Source of the DNA: Prorocentrum cordatum
Taxonomy: Eukaryota > Sar > Dinophyceae > Prorocentrales > Prorocentraceae
Direction of reading: 5' to 3'
DNA length: 64,000 nucleotides
Assembly: GCA_963575745.1 (NCBI GenBank)
Contig: CAUYUJ010006569.1
Coordinates: 17,001 to 81,000, forward strand
The number at the start of each line of letters is the position of its first letter. The first letter of the stretch is position 1. Positions 9,179 to 20,939 of this stretch are shown here, piece after piece. Under the pieces are notes generated by a model that saw only the letters and a program-made list of their open reading frames with translations, ran no database searches and was not told where the DNA came from. Position numbers and translations under genes: made by a program.

Positions 9179-10317
9179 TGGCCTCTGACACTGGGGCCAC
9201 CGGCAGCAGCACACCTGGCCGCAGAAGCCGCCCGTCCTGGACCTCCTACCGACTGCTAAAAAGACGGCAGCGCGTGGCACCGCACGCCCAACCACGCAGC
9301 ACGGCACACAGCGCGAACACCGACAACAGATATGCTATGCTATGCTGGGTCCCCGAGGGGCTTTCTTGCCCACATCTGCTGCATTGCCCACCGTGCAACG
9401 CAGTGGGTCCCGACGGGGCGTTCTGACCCACAGAAGAGACAATCAGAGCAGATGGCAGTGGGTCCCCAAGGGGCATTCTCACCCACAGAAGTACTACATG
9501 ACATGAGGGCCTCAACCAACCTCCACTCCCTTCCAGCTCATCTTCTCGAGGCCACATCTCCCACACACTGTTCCGCGTCAACCTCCCGCCGTCCCCCCTC
9601 TTGTGCTGCCGGGATGGGCCGTGTCGACTGGGAGGAAGGACGCGGAGACTCACCGCAGGCAGTCCCGGCAAGGACCAGGGCGGCCGCGGCCGCACCACCA
9701 GGCCACCTGCCACAGCCGACACTGGCTCACCCACCTCAGTTGCCGAGTGGTGCGCCGCAGCCTCCATCCTTCAGATCCCGCCTGTCTGCCGCAGCACGCC
9801 TGCTGCAGCCTCGCGACAGCCGCGACCTTCGGCCGCCTGCCGCACCGGCAGCGGGAAGTGCATGGAATGGACCCTGGTGGCGACGGGCACTACACCGACA
9901 GAGCCACCGCCACGGACGGCATGAACCTCCCCCGCGCACGGTGGAAATCCTCCAAGCGGCCCCCACGCGGTCCGGGTACCTTACTCCTGCTTGTCAGGGG
10001 AGGGCAACAGCTGGCCATCGCTCGGACGCCCATTTCCTGTGTTTTCTCTGGTTTCGTGCGTGGCTTTTTCGCCAGCTGATCGAGGATGCTCCTCGATGGT
10101 CCTCGCCGAAGGAAAAATGCGCACGTCCGAGCGATGCCAGGCTTGTGCCTTCCAACATTGGCGGGCGTAGCCGACCACCTGCCCTGAGAGCGAGCGCGGC
10201 GCCCTGCCGCCGCCCAGCGGGCGCAGACCTCCCTCGCGCTCGGTGGACCCCCCCAGGCGGGTCGCGCGCGCCGAAGGCACTCTGGAAGTGCCTTCGGTGC
10301 GGCGCAGGGGCGACCAA
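9179..10317. other. No gene recognised; small local repeats
   Basis: Three imperfect copies of a short hairpin-like motif (CAGTGGGTCCC...ACCCACAGAAG) lie at about 9346-9385, 9403-9437 and 9458-9490, suggesting local duplication. The remainder is GC-rich with overlapping open frames on both strands, none with a recognisable domain or convincing codon pattern. Confidence 0.5.
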
Positions 10318-10475
10318 AAAATCCGCCGACCCTCCTCCTCCTCCTCCTCCTCCTCCTCCTCCTCTTCCTCCTCCTCCTCCTCATCATCATCATCCTCCGC
10401 TTCCTCCCCCCACTCCTAGCCCGTTCGATCAGGGTCGGCGGCACCGGCCGTCAGGCCTCTCCAATAAAGGTGTTT
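10318..10475. mobile_element. Short TIR element, copy C (CCGCCGACCCT ends), internal CCT tract
   Basis: The left end reads AATCCGCCGACCCT at about 10318-10334. The right end reads AGGGTCGGCGGCACCGGCCG at about 10428-10450, followed by CAGGCCTCTCCAATAAAGG. The same left and right ends bound two much longer elements at 21.1-21.9 kb and 46.4-47.4 kb. Here the interior is almost only CCT/CTT/CAT repeats. It looks like an internally deleted, non-autonomous copy; no protein is encoded. Confidence 0.65.
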
Positions 10476-11107
10476 GCGTGCCAGTGGAGTTGTTTTTGCG
10501 GAGGTGGGCGCCCTGGCGCGGACGGCCGAACGACCCCTGCAGCGGGACACCCTGGCCACACGGTCGCCGCCGCAAAGACTGCCCGTTCAAGGCTGGCGCC
10601 GAGCAAAGGAGGCGCCGAAGCCCCGGGGTCGACGTTCTGGGAACCCTACGCCTGCCTGCAGGCGGGGGATCACGTCGTCGGCCTCGGGGGCGCCTGTGGG
10701 GATGCCTATGGACAGGAGGAGAGGCCCCTGCGCCTTCTACCTGGCGAGGTGTGGGCAGGGAGCACCACCGCCCACTGCCAATAGCTGTCACCTCCTTCGC
10801 CCTCCTCCTCTAAACCTTACCTCGTGTAGCCAGGCAGCCGCACCTGTCGCCAACAGGGTAGCCACGCCGCCGAGGAGACAAGCGCAGCCTGTGGCCGCTG
10901 CCGTGGAGAGTGTGGCCACCGCCAACACTCTACCTCCTCCTCCTCCTCCTCCTCCTCCTCCTCCTCCTCCTCCTCGCTCGTCGCTCTTCCTTGCTCCTCG
11001 CTCCTCATGCTGGCACCTTCCTGGACAGATGGTCACCTACAGCTATCTGGCCTCCAGTCCTGCTCTGCCAGCTGCAGCGCACTGGGATCGATCGCAGTCT
11101 GCACTTA
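10476..11107. other. No gene recognised; CCT tract at 10930-10975
   Basis: GC-rich DNA with a pure CCT run of about 15 units near 10930-10975. The open frames here are low-complexity and unsupported. Confidence 0.5.
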
Positions 11108-11290
11108 CTATCGTGAAGGGGCCCTGGGACACTCAAATAAATGGACACACATCCCAGGATTCCCCATATTTTTCTGGGTTTTTGTCTTCCCCTCACACTT
11201 CCCATATTTTACCATATCTGTCTGGGGATCGACGATGAATTTTGTCTGTGTGTGTGAGTGTGTGTGTGTGTGTGCGCGTGCGTGTCCTAC
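11108..11290 (+). repeat. Dispersed repeat R1, copy 1 (with GT microsatellite)
   Basis: This copy shares ordered blocks with 55436-55605: CCCTGGGACAC, then ATCCCAGGAT, then ATATTT-rich sequence, then CTGGGGA-CGACGAT-AATT and TGTCTGTGT. Copy 1 has expanded a GT run at its right end (about 11246-11280), whereas copy 2 has expanded an AC run at its left end. Both are on the plus strand. Confidence 0.75.
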
Positions 11291-11940
11291 TTTTAGCCAC
11301 CACTCGAGGGAGGGCTTGGCATCATCGGGAGGCATGGGGGGGGACACCAGAGGCCACCCTCGGCTCTCGTGGCCAGGGGCAGGGAGGCTGCGGCGCACAG
11401 GCGAACGCTACGCCCTTGTTGCCACACTGTCCTCCTCCTCGCACACTGCCGCCACTGCCACCACTGGCTCTCTTCCTCATCCTTGCGGTCCACTAGCTTG
11501 GTTTCCCTGCAGGCGGCGCAAGATGGCCCAAGCTCCTCGCAGTCCTCCGGGCCTCGTTTCGACACCCGGGGTGACGGCCCCTGCGGAGAGGATCCGTCAA
11601 CGCGCGACGGCTGCTCGAGCAGCTGGATCGCCCAAAGGCCACCTGTTTTGCGTTCTGCCTTGGGGGGCCCTCGAGGGACAAATCTTGGCTTCCTTCTCTC
11701 CTTCTCCCTGTCTGTCAGTCCTTGGATCTTCGCCTCCGGCTCCTGTCCAAGGCGTTCCTTTCCCTGTGCAAGCTCCTCGGCACCGCCTGCACCCCGGCCC
11801 GCCCTCCGGCCGCCTGAGGCCCCGCCCGCCTGTGCCCTGTCTCTCCAATTAGAGCTGTGCGTAGCCCGCCTGGCTTTTACCGGAAGAGGTTCGCTCTCGC
11901 CCTGCAGACCAAAAAAAACTGTCTGTCCTAGGGCTCCCAA
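11291..11940. other. No gene recognised
   Basis: GC-rich sequence with long overlapping frames on both strands but no recognisable motif or repeat, other than being between the two R1/R2 repeat blocks that are close together at 55.4-55.9 kb. Confidence 0.4.
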
Positions 11941-12090
11941 CTTCGCGCTTCGCGCTGCGCGAAGCGCGAAGCGCGAATAACTTCGCGCTCTCGCGCCGCC
12001 CTCCCAAAGGGAGAATAGGAGGACGAGGAGGAGGGGGAGAAGGAACGAGGACCGCGAAGCGCGAAGCGCGAATAACTTCGCGCCCTCGAG
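11941..12090. repeat. CGCGAAG hairpin and its repeat
   Basis: CTTCGCGCTTCGCG and CGCGAAGCGCGAAG form a perfect 14-bp stem with a two- to three-base loop near 11941-11970, followed by GCGAATAACTTCGCG. A second block containing GCGAAGCGCGAATAACTTCGCG lies at about 12055-12083. The motif is strongly self-complementary. Confidence 0.8.
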
Positions 12091-12294
12091 GGAGCCCTTG
12101 CTGTCAGTCCTTCCTTCCTCTGCTTCTGCACACCGCGGGTGACCCCTGCAGCGGTGCTCCAGGGGCCACCTGGCCCCAGTCTGATCACCCCCCAGGGCCG
12201 ACCGTCCAGGGGGGGGGGAGGGCTACGAAAGTCGTCCGTCCCAGCCATCAGGAGTCAGGAGTCAAAAGGAGGAGGTGGAGCGTGGCCGAGGAAT

Positions 12295-12560
12295 CAAAAG
12301 GAGGAGGAGGAGGAGGAGGAGGAGGAGGAGGAGGAGGAGGAGGTGGAGGAGGAGGTCAGGAGGTCCCAGACTCGAATCGATAAGCCGAACCGGCGATCGA
12401 AATTGATCGGATCGGCGGGAATCGGCAGCCAAGTCGGGAGAAGCCGAATCGGCGGAAATCGGCAGGCCAGTAGGCCTCCACTGAGAACTCGGAATCCGAA
12501 GTCGAAGCAAATCGGAATCGGAAGCCATCGAAATCGAATCGAATCGAGTCGGAGGAATCG
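12295..12560. repeat. GGA tract followed by ATCGG/GAATCG-rich degenerate repeat
   Basis: A GGA run covers about 12299-12350. Downstream, short degenerate units built on AATCGGC, GGAATCG and AAATCGA recur to about 12560. No coding signal is credible here. Confidence 0.75.
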
Positions 12561-12819
12561 AAGCGAGCCCTGGGAGGAGGGTGAGGGAGGGAGGGAGGGA
12601 GGACGAAGGCGGCCGAAGACGACGGCGACGAGCACGCCTCCCTCCGCCGGGAAGGAAAGCACGACGCCTGCCGTTCTTCTGTCGCAGCTTTCGGCCTCCG
12701 GGGGCCTTCGCCCGGCCGTGGGACCATCCAGGAAACGACTCGGGGGTCCAGGCCTCCGGGGAGGGAAGAAGGATCGGCGGCGAGCCTGGGGGGGGGAAAG
12801 GAGAAGGGGCGAGGGCTTC

Positions 12820-12945
12820 TGAGGAGTTCTCTGAGCCCTCCCCGAAGACACAGAAGACTTCTCGGAAGGCGCGGGTGCTTCTGAGAAGTCCCGCCGCCTC
12901 CGGAGAACGCCTTCTCCTTCTCCTTTCGCCCCTTCGCTCGCCGCC
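12820..12945 (+). repeat. Dispersed repeat R2, copy 1
   Basis: This copy matches 55780-55905 over about 120 bases with many identities. It shares CCCCGAAGACACAG, GGCTTCTGAGAAGTCCCGCC or its near variant, AAGGCCTTCTCC or its near variant, and TCGCTCGCCGCCG. The unit contains small palindromes (TTCTGAGAA; in copy 2 GAGAAGGCCTTCTC). It follows R1 in the same order and orientation in both places. Confidence 0.8.
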
Positions 12946-13029
12946 GAAAGGAGGAGGCACGTTGGACGCTCATTCTGGGGACCTTCCTGGAGACACTTGC
13001 TCCACTCGTGCGTCGAAGCTGCGTCGAGC

Positions 13030-13110
13030 GTCCCTCGATTTGAATCGGCCCTGAGTCAAACCCGAGTCGAACCTGAGTCGGACTGGGGTCGAGCTAGAGT
13101 CGAACAGATC
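13030..13110. repeat. GAGTCGAACC-type degenerate tandem repeat
   Basis: Units of about 11-12 bases (GAGTCAAACCC, GAGTCGAACCT, GAGTCGGACTG, AGAGTCGAAC) recur in tandem. Confidence 0.7.
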
Positions 13111-13639
13111 CGTTAGGTGGGCCCCAGGAAGGTCCCCGACACGAGCACCACAGGCACGGGGAAGGAGTGAACAGAAGGAGCAGGAGCAAGAGCAGGCATA
13201 TCGGTGGCGGGCATGTCTGGAAGGCACGGTCCACTTCTCCGCAACGGACACTGACCTGCTCGACCTGGGCTGCGCGCCGGCACCGTACGAGGCGCGGGTG
13301 CTCCACGGCCGGGCCGTCAGCGCCTTGTAGCTGTTGATGCGTTTCCCCCGATTCGGCTTGCCTAAGGGGTTCTTACTTGGTTTTTGAGGAATTGATGCCT
13401 ACCGCGCCCGTTCCCCGGAGATCGGTTGGGGCCCACTGTGCCCCTTCCTCGGTTGTGCCTAAAGGGTTCTTGCTTGCCTAAAGGGTTCTTGCTAAGGGCT
13501 TCTTACCGTGTCCGGTCCTCGGAGGTTCCTCGGGCTCCCCGGGTTCCTCGGGCTCCTCGAGCCCCCGGTTGCCTCGTACTCTTACGCTGCCCTTCCTCGG
13601 AGGTTCCTCGGGTTCCCCGCCCCCGATTGCCCGCTGCCC

Positions 13640-13862
13640 CACATACATACATACGTATGTACGTACGCGCATACACGCATACGTACATCCAATCCAATCC
13701 GATCCGATCCAATCCAATCCAAATCACGACAGTTCACCACTTCACTGCAATACAATGCAGCCCAATACAATGCAATACAATGCAATGCAACACAACACAA
13801 TAGAACACACCACACACGTACATACGTACATACATACATACATACATACATACATACATACA

Positions 13863-13896
<34 letters not shown>

Positions 13897-14840
13897 CATA
13901 AATACATACATACATACATACATACATACATACATACATGCATGCATACATACATACATACATACATACATGCATGCATACACACATACGTACATACATC
14001 AATACATACATACATACATATATACATACACACACATACATACCTACCTACCTACCTACATATATACATACATACATACATGCATGCATGCATGCATGCA
14101 TACATACATACATGCACGCAAGCATACACACACATGCATACACAACTACATCAATGCATGCGTACATACATACATACATACGTGCATGCACAATATCACA
14201 TGTATGAACATGTATACATACATAAATACACTCATACATCCATCCATACATACATACATACATGCATACATACATACATACATGTATGCAACCATAAATG
14301 CATACACGTGTCCATGGATGCATGCATGCCTACATACATACAAGTACACGTGTATACGTACATGCGTATTTACTTACATACATGCATGCATACACACTTG
14401 CGTGCATGCATACATGCATGGCGTACACACATACATGCACACACATACATGCGTAGCTACGTATAAACATACAAACATACACACACATATACCAACATAC
14501 GTACATACCTACATACGTACATGTGCAACCACACCCATACACACATACACATACACGCACCTATCCAAACCTGCATGCATACATGCATGCATACACACAG
14601 GCATATAGACATGCAGCCGTGAGCACACGCGCATACACGCATCTGTACACACATACATACGTATATACGCGGACATGCATACATACATACATACATACAT
14701 ACATGCATACCTACATGCATGCACACAGATGCACATGTATACGTACATGCATGCACCCATACATACATACATACGTACGTACATACATACATGCACACAT
14801 ACCGATACACTTGTGCACATACATACATACAAAACACTCC
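13640..14840. repeat. TACA/CATA tetranucleotide microsatellite, about 1.2 kb
   Basis: Nearly continuous (CATA)n with interspersed CATG, CACA and CGTA variants. The edge starts with CCAAT/CCGAT and ATACAATGCA short repeats at 13690-13800. The long Cys/Met/Tyr/Val or His/Thr/Tyr/Ile frames across it are artefacts of the four-base repeat. Confidence 0.95.
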
Positions 14841-14889
14841 GACGGTAGGACCCCACACGATAATATATTTAGCTTGCCCCTCGCCCATG

Positions 14890-15130
14890 TCCTCTTCGAC
14901 TGGCGCAGGCCCTCCTCCCGCTTCTGCGTCCTCCTGCTCCTCATCATCATCATCGTCCTTCCCGCCCTACCCGTTAGACACGTTACATTTCTTATCCTCC
15001 TCCTCCTCCTGCTCCCTCTCCTCCTCATAGTTCCCCTCCTCCTCCTCGTCTGTTTCCTCCTCCTCCTCCTCCTCCTCCTCTCCTCCGCCTTCTCCTCCTT
15101 CTCCCCCTTCTCATCTCCATCCCGCCTGTT
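14890..15130. repeat. CCT/TCC-rich pyrimidine tract
   Basis: Imperfect TCC repeats are densest at about 14995-15085. The flanks are pyrimidine-rich and show no gene. Confidence 0.85.
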
Positions 15131-15399
15131 CTCCTCATGCACTTCTCTTTCCTCCTGGCAGGGGCGCGCATGCCGATTTTCCTCGGCGCCTTCGCCGCCA
15201 CGCCCAGCAGGCGCGTTCTCCGAGGACCAACCATTTCAAGTCCACGTCCACCCCCACCTCCTCTTCCCCCTCGTCCACCACATCCTCACTCCTCCTCCAC
15301 CCCTCACTCGAACCTTCTGCCCACTGGCGCGTCTGCGCAGCTCCCGACCCGCGCCAAAGAGACCCCCGAAACGAACCCCTCGCCATGCAAGTCTGCGCC

Positions 15400-16030
15400 G
15401 CCACGCGCGATTCATTCACAGACGAGGATCCCGCTCGAGACTTCCTCCATATTCAAGCCTGAGAAACTCAAAACTGACAACAAGCACAAGGATCCCGATG
15501 ACCCGATCGGATTACCAACATGACGTGCAGGCCCCATAGGGAGGGGACTCCCGCTTGAGTTTTCCTCTATATTCAAGCCGCAGGAGCCCAAAAGTGACGA
15601 CAGTTACAGGATTCCGACGACGCGCCACGGATTCGAACATGAAGCGCGGGCTTCATAGGGAATACGCTCCCGATTTAGACTTCTTCGCGATTCACTCTCA
15701 GAGGAGGCTCCCGCCTAAGACTTCCTCAAGATTCAGGCCTGAGGAGCTCAAAAGTGACGACAGCTACTTGATTTGGATAACCCGCTCGTGTTCGAACATG
15801 AAGTGCGGGCCCCATAGGCGTGGGATTCCCGCCTGAGACTTCCTTGCGATTCACTCACAAACGAGGCTCCCGTCTGAGACTTCCTCTGTGTTCAGGCCTG
15901 AAGAGCCCAAGAGTGACGACAGTTACAGGATTTGGATGACCCGCTCGGATTCGAACATGAAGTGCGGGCCCCATAGAGCGGGGGCTCCCGCCTGAGACTT
16001 CCTCGCGATTCACTCACAGGCAGAGCTCCG
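15400..16030. repeat. Tandem repeat of about 170-bp units (GATTCACTCACAG...GACTTCCTC family)
   Basis: About four degenerate units share GATTCACTCACA, GCTCCCGCCTGAGACTTCCTC, TTCAGGCCTGA, AGTGACGACAGTTACAGGATT, GGATTCGAACATGAAG and GCGGGCCCCATAG blocks. Related fragments in reverse orientation flank the TIR element near 21.1 and 21.9 kb (AGGAAGTC-C, GAGCGCGATTCCTGAG), and one occurs near 31530. Confidence 0.8.
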
Positions 16031-16089
16031 ATCATGATAGAGAGAGCGTGATCCACCGCCGCTGTACTGTGGAAAATCCCCCCCCTCTT

Positions 16090-17165
16090 CCTGCCAAACC
16101 CGGGGGTCCCCAACCCCCCCTCCGAAAATCCCCCTCCCTGCTCGAACCCCCCAGCAAAACCTCACCCCCTCCCCCTAGACACCCCCCCTCCGAAAAACCG
16201 AAGGGGTCACTAATTGTTCGAGCCCCCCCCCTTCCCCATCCCCAAGAAACCGGGGGGGGTCACTACCGGTTCGACCCCCCTCCCCCTCTCCAGCCAGAAA
16301 GCCGGGGGGGGTCACTACCGGTTCGAAACCCCCCCCACTCGCCGCTGGCAAACGACTCACGGGTCCCGACCACCGTCCTCACCACCGCCCTCGCCACTGT
16401 CCCCACTACCTCAGTCCCCACCACAGTCCCACTGTCCCTACTGTTCCCACCACTGTCCCCACTGTCCCCACCAGTGCCCACTCCACTCGCACTGTCCCCA
16501 CCACGGTCCCACTCCCCACTGTCCCCACCCCACTGTCCCCACCTCTGTCCCACCGTCCCCACTGTCCCAACCACTGTCCCCACTGTCCCCAGTCCCCACC
16601 ACTGTCCCACTGAGCTGTCCCAGTCCCCACCACTGTCCCACTGTCCCCGCTGTTCCCGCCACCGTCCCCACTGTGCCACTGTCCCATTGTCCCACCACCG
16701 TCCTCACCACCGCCCTCACCACTGTCCCCACCACCACCGCTCCCACCACTGTCTCACTCTCCCCACTGTCCCCACCAGTGTCCCACTGTTCCCACACCAC
16801 TGTCCCCACCACCACCGTCCCCACCACTGTCCCATTGCCCCGACTGTCCCCACCACTGTCCCACTGTCCCCGCCACCGCCCCACTCTCCCCACCGTCCCC
16901 ACCAGTGTCCCCACCAGTGTCTCACTGTCCCCGCTGTCCCCACCACTGTCCTCACCACCGCCCCACTCTCCCCACTGTCCCCACCTTTGTCCCACCGTCC
17001 CCACTCCCCACCAGTGTCCCCATCACTGGCGGCGAGGAGGGTCGAACCAGTAGTGACCCCCCCCCCTTCCGGAGGAGGAGGGGGGGCTTCGAACCATATA
17101 GTGACCCCACAACGGTTTTCGATGGGGGGGACGGGTTGGAACCCCCCAGTGACCCCCCCCGAAAA
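16090..17165. repeat. CACTGTCCCCAC minisatellite with inverted GGTCACTACCGGTTCG flanks
   Basis: The core (about 16380-17020) is dense in 10-12-base units such as CCCCACCACTGT and CCCCACTGTC. Left flank units (16190-16340) read GGGGGGGTCACTACCGGTTCGA-CCCCC in tandem. Right flank units (17035-17160) read the reverse complement (TCGAACCAGTAGTGACCCCCC). The flanks are therefore inverted relative to each other around the minisatellite, like ends of a fold-back element. Confidence 0.8.
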
Positions 17166-17199
17166 GCAGAACACGCTCTTTCTCATGATGGCATGGTGA

Positions 17200-17272
17200 T
17201 AAGAATAAATGTATGATGATGGTGATGGTTAGTGCTGGTGACTGATGATGGACTGATGATGGTGATGGTGAG

Positions 17273-17319
<47 letters not shown>

Positions 17320-17780
17320 ATGATGATGATGACGATGATGTTGGATGGTGTCAATTATGATGATGGTGATGATGATATGATGATGGTGATGGTGAGTGAT
17401 GAGGGTTGACTGGTGACGATGATTGTGACGATGATGTTGATGGTGATGATGTGTGTATGATGATGGTCATGGTGATGGTGATGATGGTGATGAGTGTGCG
17501 AGCGAATGATGATGACCATGGTGATCGTGATTATGATGAAAAGGAGAGGGTGTGGGATGATGACGCGATTCATAACGATAGCAAGATGACGGACGATGAC
17601 ATGATGATGAGTGAGTGGGTGATAAGTGAACGTGGCTGTCTGAGTGAGAGTGAGTGTGAGCAGTTGATGATGGTGATGATTGCCGATGACCACAATGCAA
17701 CCATGATGTGATAATGAATAAGCGGGTGATGAATGAATGAGCGAGTGAGTGAACGGGTGGTCATGATGATCGGTGATCAT
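17200..17780. repeat. ATG/GATG microsatellite
   Basis: Long runs of (GAT)n and GGTGATGATG variants, about 580 bases. The Met/Asp/Val and His/Ser frames across it are repeat translation. Confidence 0.92.
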
Positions 17781-17784
17781 GACG

Positions 17785-19125
17785 GGATGGTGATGACAGG
17801 AGGGAGGGAGTGAGATGTGAAGTGAGGTTCCTGCGCGGAGATGTGCAGAGAAAGCAAGAAACAAGAACCCCAGTTAAGAACAAACGTGCATACAACTCCT
17901 CGGGCGCGCCTATTGAATTTTGTCGAGTTCACTCTGGGCTCATTTTCAAAGGAAATCCCCTAATCGGGGTCGCGCCGGGTTCATTCTTTATATTGATTGT
18001 GTGCTTCGTGTTTCGGCAGTGTCTTGGCAGGAGCAGGAGCAAGAAGATACGCCGTGGTCGCCGCCGTCGCCGTCGGGGACGAACTGACCTGGGACAATGC
18101 AAACCTGGGTCAGTCAGGCTTTGCAGGGTCCTGCAAGATCCTGTAGGCTCCTGGAAGATCCTGCACGCAAGCCCAGGTCAATGCACCCCTGGCTCTGCAG
18201 GATGCTGCAAGATCTGGCGCTCTGGCTGACCCCCGTTTGCACTGACACCCGTCTCACAAGGCTCGGGGAGGAGGGAACAGGAGGAGCAGGAGCAGGAGCA
18301 GGCGGGAGCAAGAGGCGTCGCCGTGGCCGCCGGCGTCACCGCCTTCCCCCGAACCCGAACTCCAGCGTTGTGCCCTTTTTCACAGCGCGGCCCCCCGGAG
18401 GCTTAGAACCCTTCCCCAAGGCCCAGCCCATCGAGTCCCAGGCCGCTGGGGCCTGGTGAGGGCCCCAGATAGGAAGTAAAATTGCCAAAGCATTCGACGC
18501 TGAGCTTCCCAGAAGTACAATCCAAGCGCACAGTTTTGGATGCGCAGTAAGGATGCAAGGGCCTCGGAAGGCCATGTTGACGTCGTTCGAGCGGGCCGTG
18601 GCCAACCAAAGTGGCCAAGGATGGGCCGAGGGGGGAAGGGTGCAAGGCTAACCTTGGAAAGTCGCTCCTCACTATGCTACCTGACTGCATGCGCATGTGA
18701 CTCTCTGGCTTTTCCTCCCGTGGGTGCCTGAGTGGCGAGAGTCTTAGCCCGCGGCGGCTGAGCGCCCCCATCCAAGGATGATGAGCAACGAAAGTACCGG
18801 GCAAGGGGCCGTCTCAGCAGAGGTATCGCACCAAACCGCCCAGAACGTTTTTTCCTTAGTGCAAAGACGGGAACCTGAGTGAGGCCACCTCTTCATCGCG
18901 TTATTCGGGTCAAGGTTTCTTGCTCTGATAAGGGAGACACCGCCCGTCGCGCTTCTTTCACGACGAGGAGTGGTAGTCCTCGCCCAATGCTCCTCGCCGT
19001 CTGGTTTTCGGGCCATCCATCGGGTCTCCCACGGCCGTCCGGAACGTTCCGGACACCCCCAGAGCGCTCTCGGACCCCGAGGCGGGAGAACCGCCGCGGA
19101 CCGGCGAACCCTAGGGTTCCCTTCT
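17785..19125. other. No gene recognised; short local duplications
   Basis: A GGAGCAGGAGCAAGA...CGCCGTGGTCGCCGCCG block near 18027-18075 recurs near 18286-18345. A TGCAGGGTCCTGCAAGATCC motif recurs between 18118 and 18215. No domain or clear exon is visible. Confidence 0.5.
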
Positions 19126-19287
19126 GAGCCCGTTCGGCGTCTGAGCCCGTTCGGCCGCCGAATGGGCAGCCGCTCTGGCTCAATTCCGACAGGTTCGCGG
19201 GGAGTGAGCCCATTTGGCCGCCGAATGGGCTCGATCTTGAATCCGTTCGGTGGCCGAAAGGGCTCAGACGCCGAACGAGCTCAGAAG
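19126..19287. repeat. Inverted repeat based on GAGCCCGTTCGGCGTCTGAG
   Basis: The left arm (about 19126-19172: TTCTGAGCCCGTTCGGCGTC, then GAGCCCGTTCGGCCGCCGAA) and right arm (about 19243-19287: GTGGCCGAAAGGGCTC, then AGACGCCGAACGAGCTCAGAA) are imperfect reverse complements. They could form a stem of roughly 40 bp. Two internal direct copies of CCGCCGAATGGGC lie in the loop. Confidence 0.7.
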
Positions 19288-19352
19288 GGCAGAAAAGCTT
19301 GAACCTCGAAGCTGCCGTCGAGAGGTCGCCGTCGCCTCGTGGACCTATGGAT

Positions 19353-19440
19353 GTCCGGACCCCTTTCCCCAGGACCGGATTCTCATCACGAGTCGTTTTT
19401 GCTATGGTCCTGGGGCCTGGCAAGCGCCACTGGAGGCCGA
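19353..19440 (+). repeat. Short dispersed repeat D1, copy 1
   Basis: Ordered blocks CCTTTCCCCAGGACCGG, TCTCATCACGAGTCGTTTTT, GGTCCTGGGGCCTGGC and TGGAGGCCGA match four other copies (24681-24765 plus, 33265-33360 minus, 39108-39195 minus, 57955-58025 plus). Confidence 0.75.
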
Positions 19441-19689
19441 GAATTGCAGCAGCAACAAGAACAACAACAGTCATTTTAAGACTGCTCGCTCTTAACTATC
19501 TGCTCGAGTGTCCATCAACCTGACTTCCCCAAACCCTCGATCTCCACCCTCTTCGTCTTCTCTCGTACCCCTTTTGGGAAGTATATTTTTCTTTCCTGCA
19601 GGCCGGGCCCCGGCAAGCGGAGGGCCGGCCGCGGACCGTCGGCCTGGCCAGCGGCAACGCTGATCGGCGGCAACCCGACCCCAAGAGGG

Positions 19690-19712
19690 ACGGAGAGGAG
19701 ACCGACCACGAC

Positions 19713-19811
<99 letters not shown>

Positions 19812-19830
19812 CACGACGACGAGCGAAAGC
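19690..19830. repeat. GAC/GACGGC trinucleotide-hexanucleotide repeat
   Basis: (CGA)n interrupted by GGC, about 130 bases, merging into the following 21-bp minisatellite. Confidence 0.9.
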
Positions 19831-19849
19831 GAGAACGACAGCGACAGCG

Positions 19850-20935
19850 GGGCCACGACGGGCAGCAAGGGGGCCACAAAGGGCGACAGCGGGGCCACGA
19901 AGGACATGCGTATGGGGCCACGACGGGCGCGAACGAGCGGGGGCCACGAAGGGCATACATATATTGGGCCGCGGAGGGCAGCGAGGGGGCCACGAAGGGC
20001 AGCAGCGAGGCCACGAAGGACAGCGGAGGGGCCACGAAGGGCTGCAACGGGGCCACGAAGCGCATGCATATGGGGTCACGACGGGCGCGAACGAGCGGGG
20101 GCCACGAAGGGCATACATATATGGGGCCACGAAAGGTAGCGAGAGGGCCACGAAGGGCTGCAACGGGGCCACGAAGGGCAGCGAGAGGGCCACGAAGGGC
20201 TGCAACGGGACCACGAAGGCCAGCGAAGGGGCCACGAAGGGCTGCAACGGGACCACGAAAGGCAGCGAGGGGGCCACGAAGGGCTGCAACGGGGCCACGA
20301 AGGGCAGCGAGGGGGCCACGAAAGGCAGCAACGGGGCTACGAAGGGCAGCGAGGGGGCCACGAAGGACAGCGAGGGGCCACGAAGGGCAGCAACGGGGGC
20401 CACGAAGGGCAGCGAGGGGGCCACGAAAGGCAGCGAGGGGGCCACGAAGGGCAGCGAGGGGGCCACGAAGGGCAGCGGGGGCCACGAAGGGCTGCAACGG
20501 GGCCACGAAGCGCATGCATATGGGGTCACGACGGGCGCGAACGAGCGGGGGCCGCGAAGGGCATACATATATGGGGCCACGAAAGGTAGCGAGAGGGCCA
20601 CGAAGGGCTGCAACGGGGCCACGAAGGGCAGCGAGGGGGCCAAGAAAGGCTGCAACGGGGCCACGAAGGGCAGCGAGGGCGCCACGAAAGGCTGCAACGG
20701 GGCCACGACGGCAGCGAGGGGGTCACGAAAGGCTGCAACGGGGCCACGAAGGGCAGCGAGGGGGCCACGAAAGGCAGCAACGGGGCTACGAAAGGCAGCG
20801 AGGGGGCCACGAAGGGCTGCAACGGGGCAACGAAGGGCAGCGAGGGGGCCACGAAAAGCAGCAACGGGGCCACGGGCAGCGATGGGGGCCACGAAGGGCT
20901 GCAACGTGGCCACAAAGGGCAGCGAGATCCCGTTC
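19850..20935. repeat. 21-bp minisatellite (GGCCACGAAGGGCAGCGAGGG type) with higher-order duplication
   Basis: About 40 units alternate between a GGGCAGCGAGG type and a GGCTGCAACGG type. The unit length of 21 keeps several frames open (up to 473 codons on the minus strand), but these are translations of the repeat. A larger segment starting CGCATGCATATGGGGTCACG occurs at about 20063 and again at about 20512, each followed by the same succession of units, so blocks of about 450 bases were duplicated too. Confidence 0.92.
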
Positions 20936-20939
20936 CTAA

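Noticed and set aside
13640-14840. Long Cys/Met/Tyr/Val-rich or His/Thr/Tyr-rich open frames (up to 366 codons)
   Set aside because: They are the translation of a TACA tetranucleotide repeat, open in several frames on both strands.
16048-17199. 383-codon frame rich in Pro/Thr/Ser/His
   Set aside because: It translates the CACTGTCCCC minisatellite.
19492-20913. 473-codon frame with VAALRGPLAAF repeats, and its counterparts
   Set aside because: The 21-bp repeat unit is a multiple of three, so many frames stay open. There is no independent evidence of coding.
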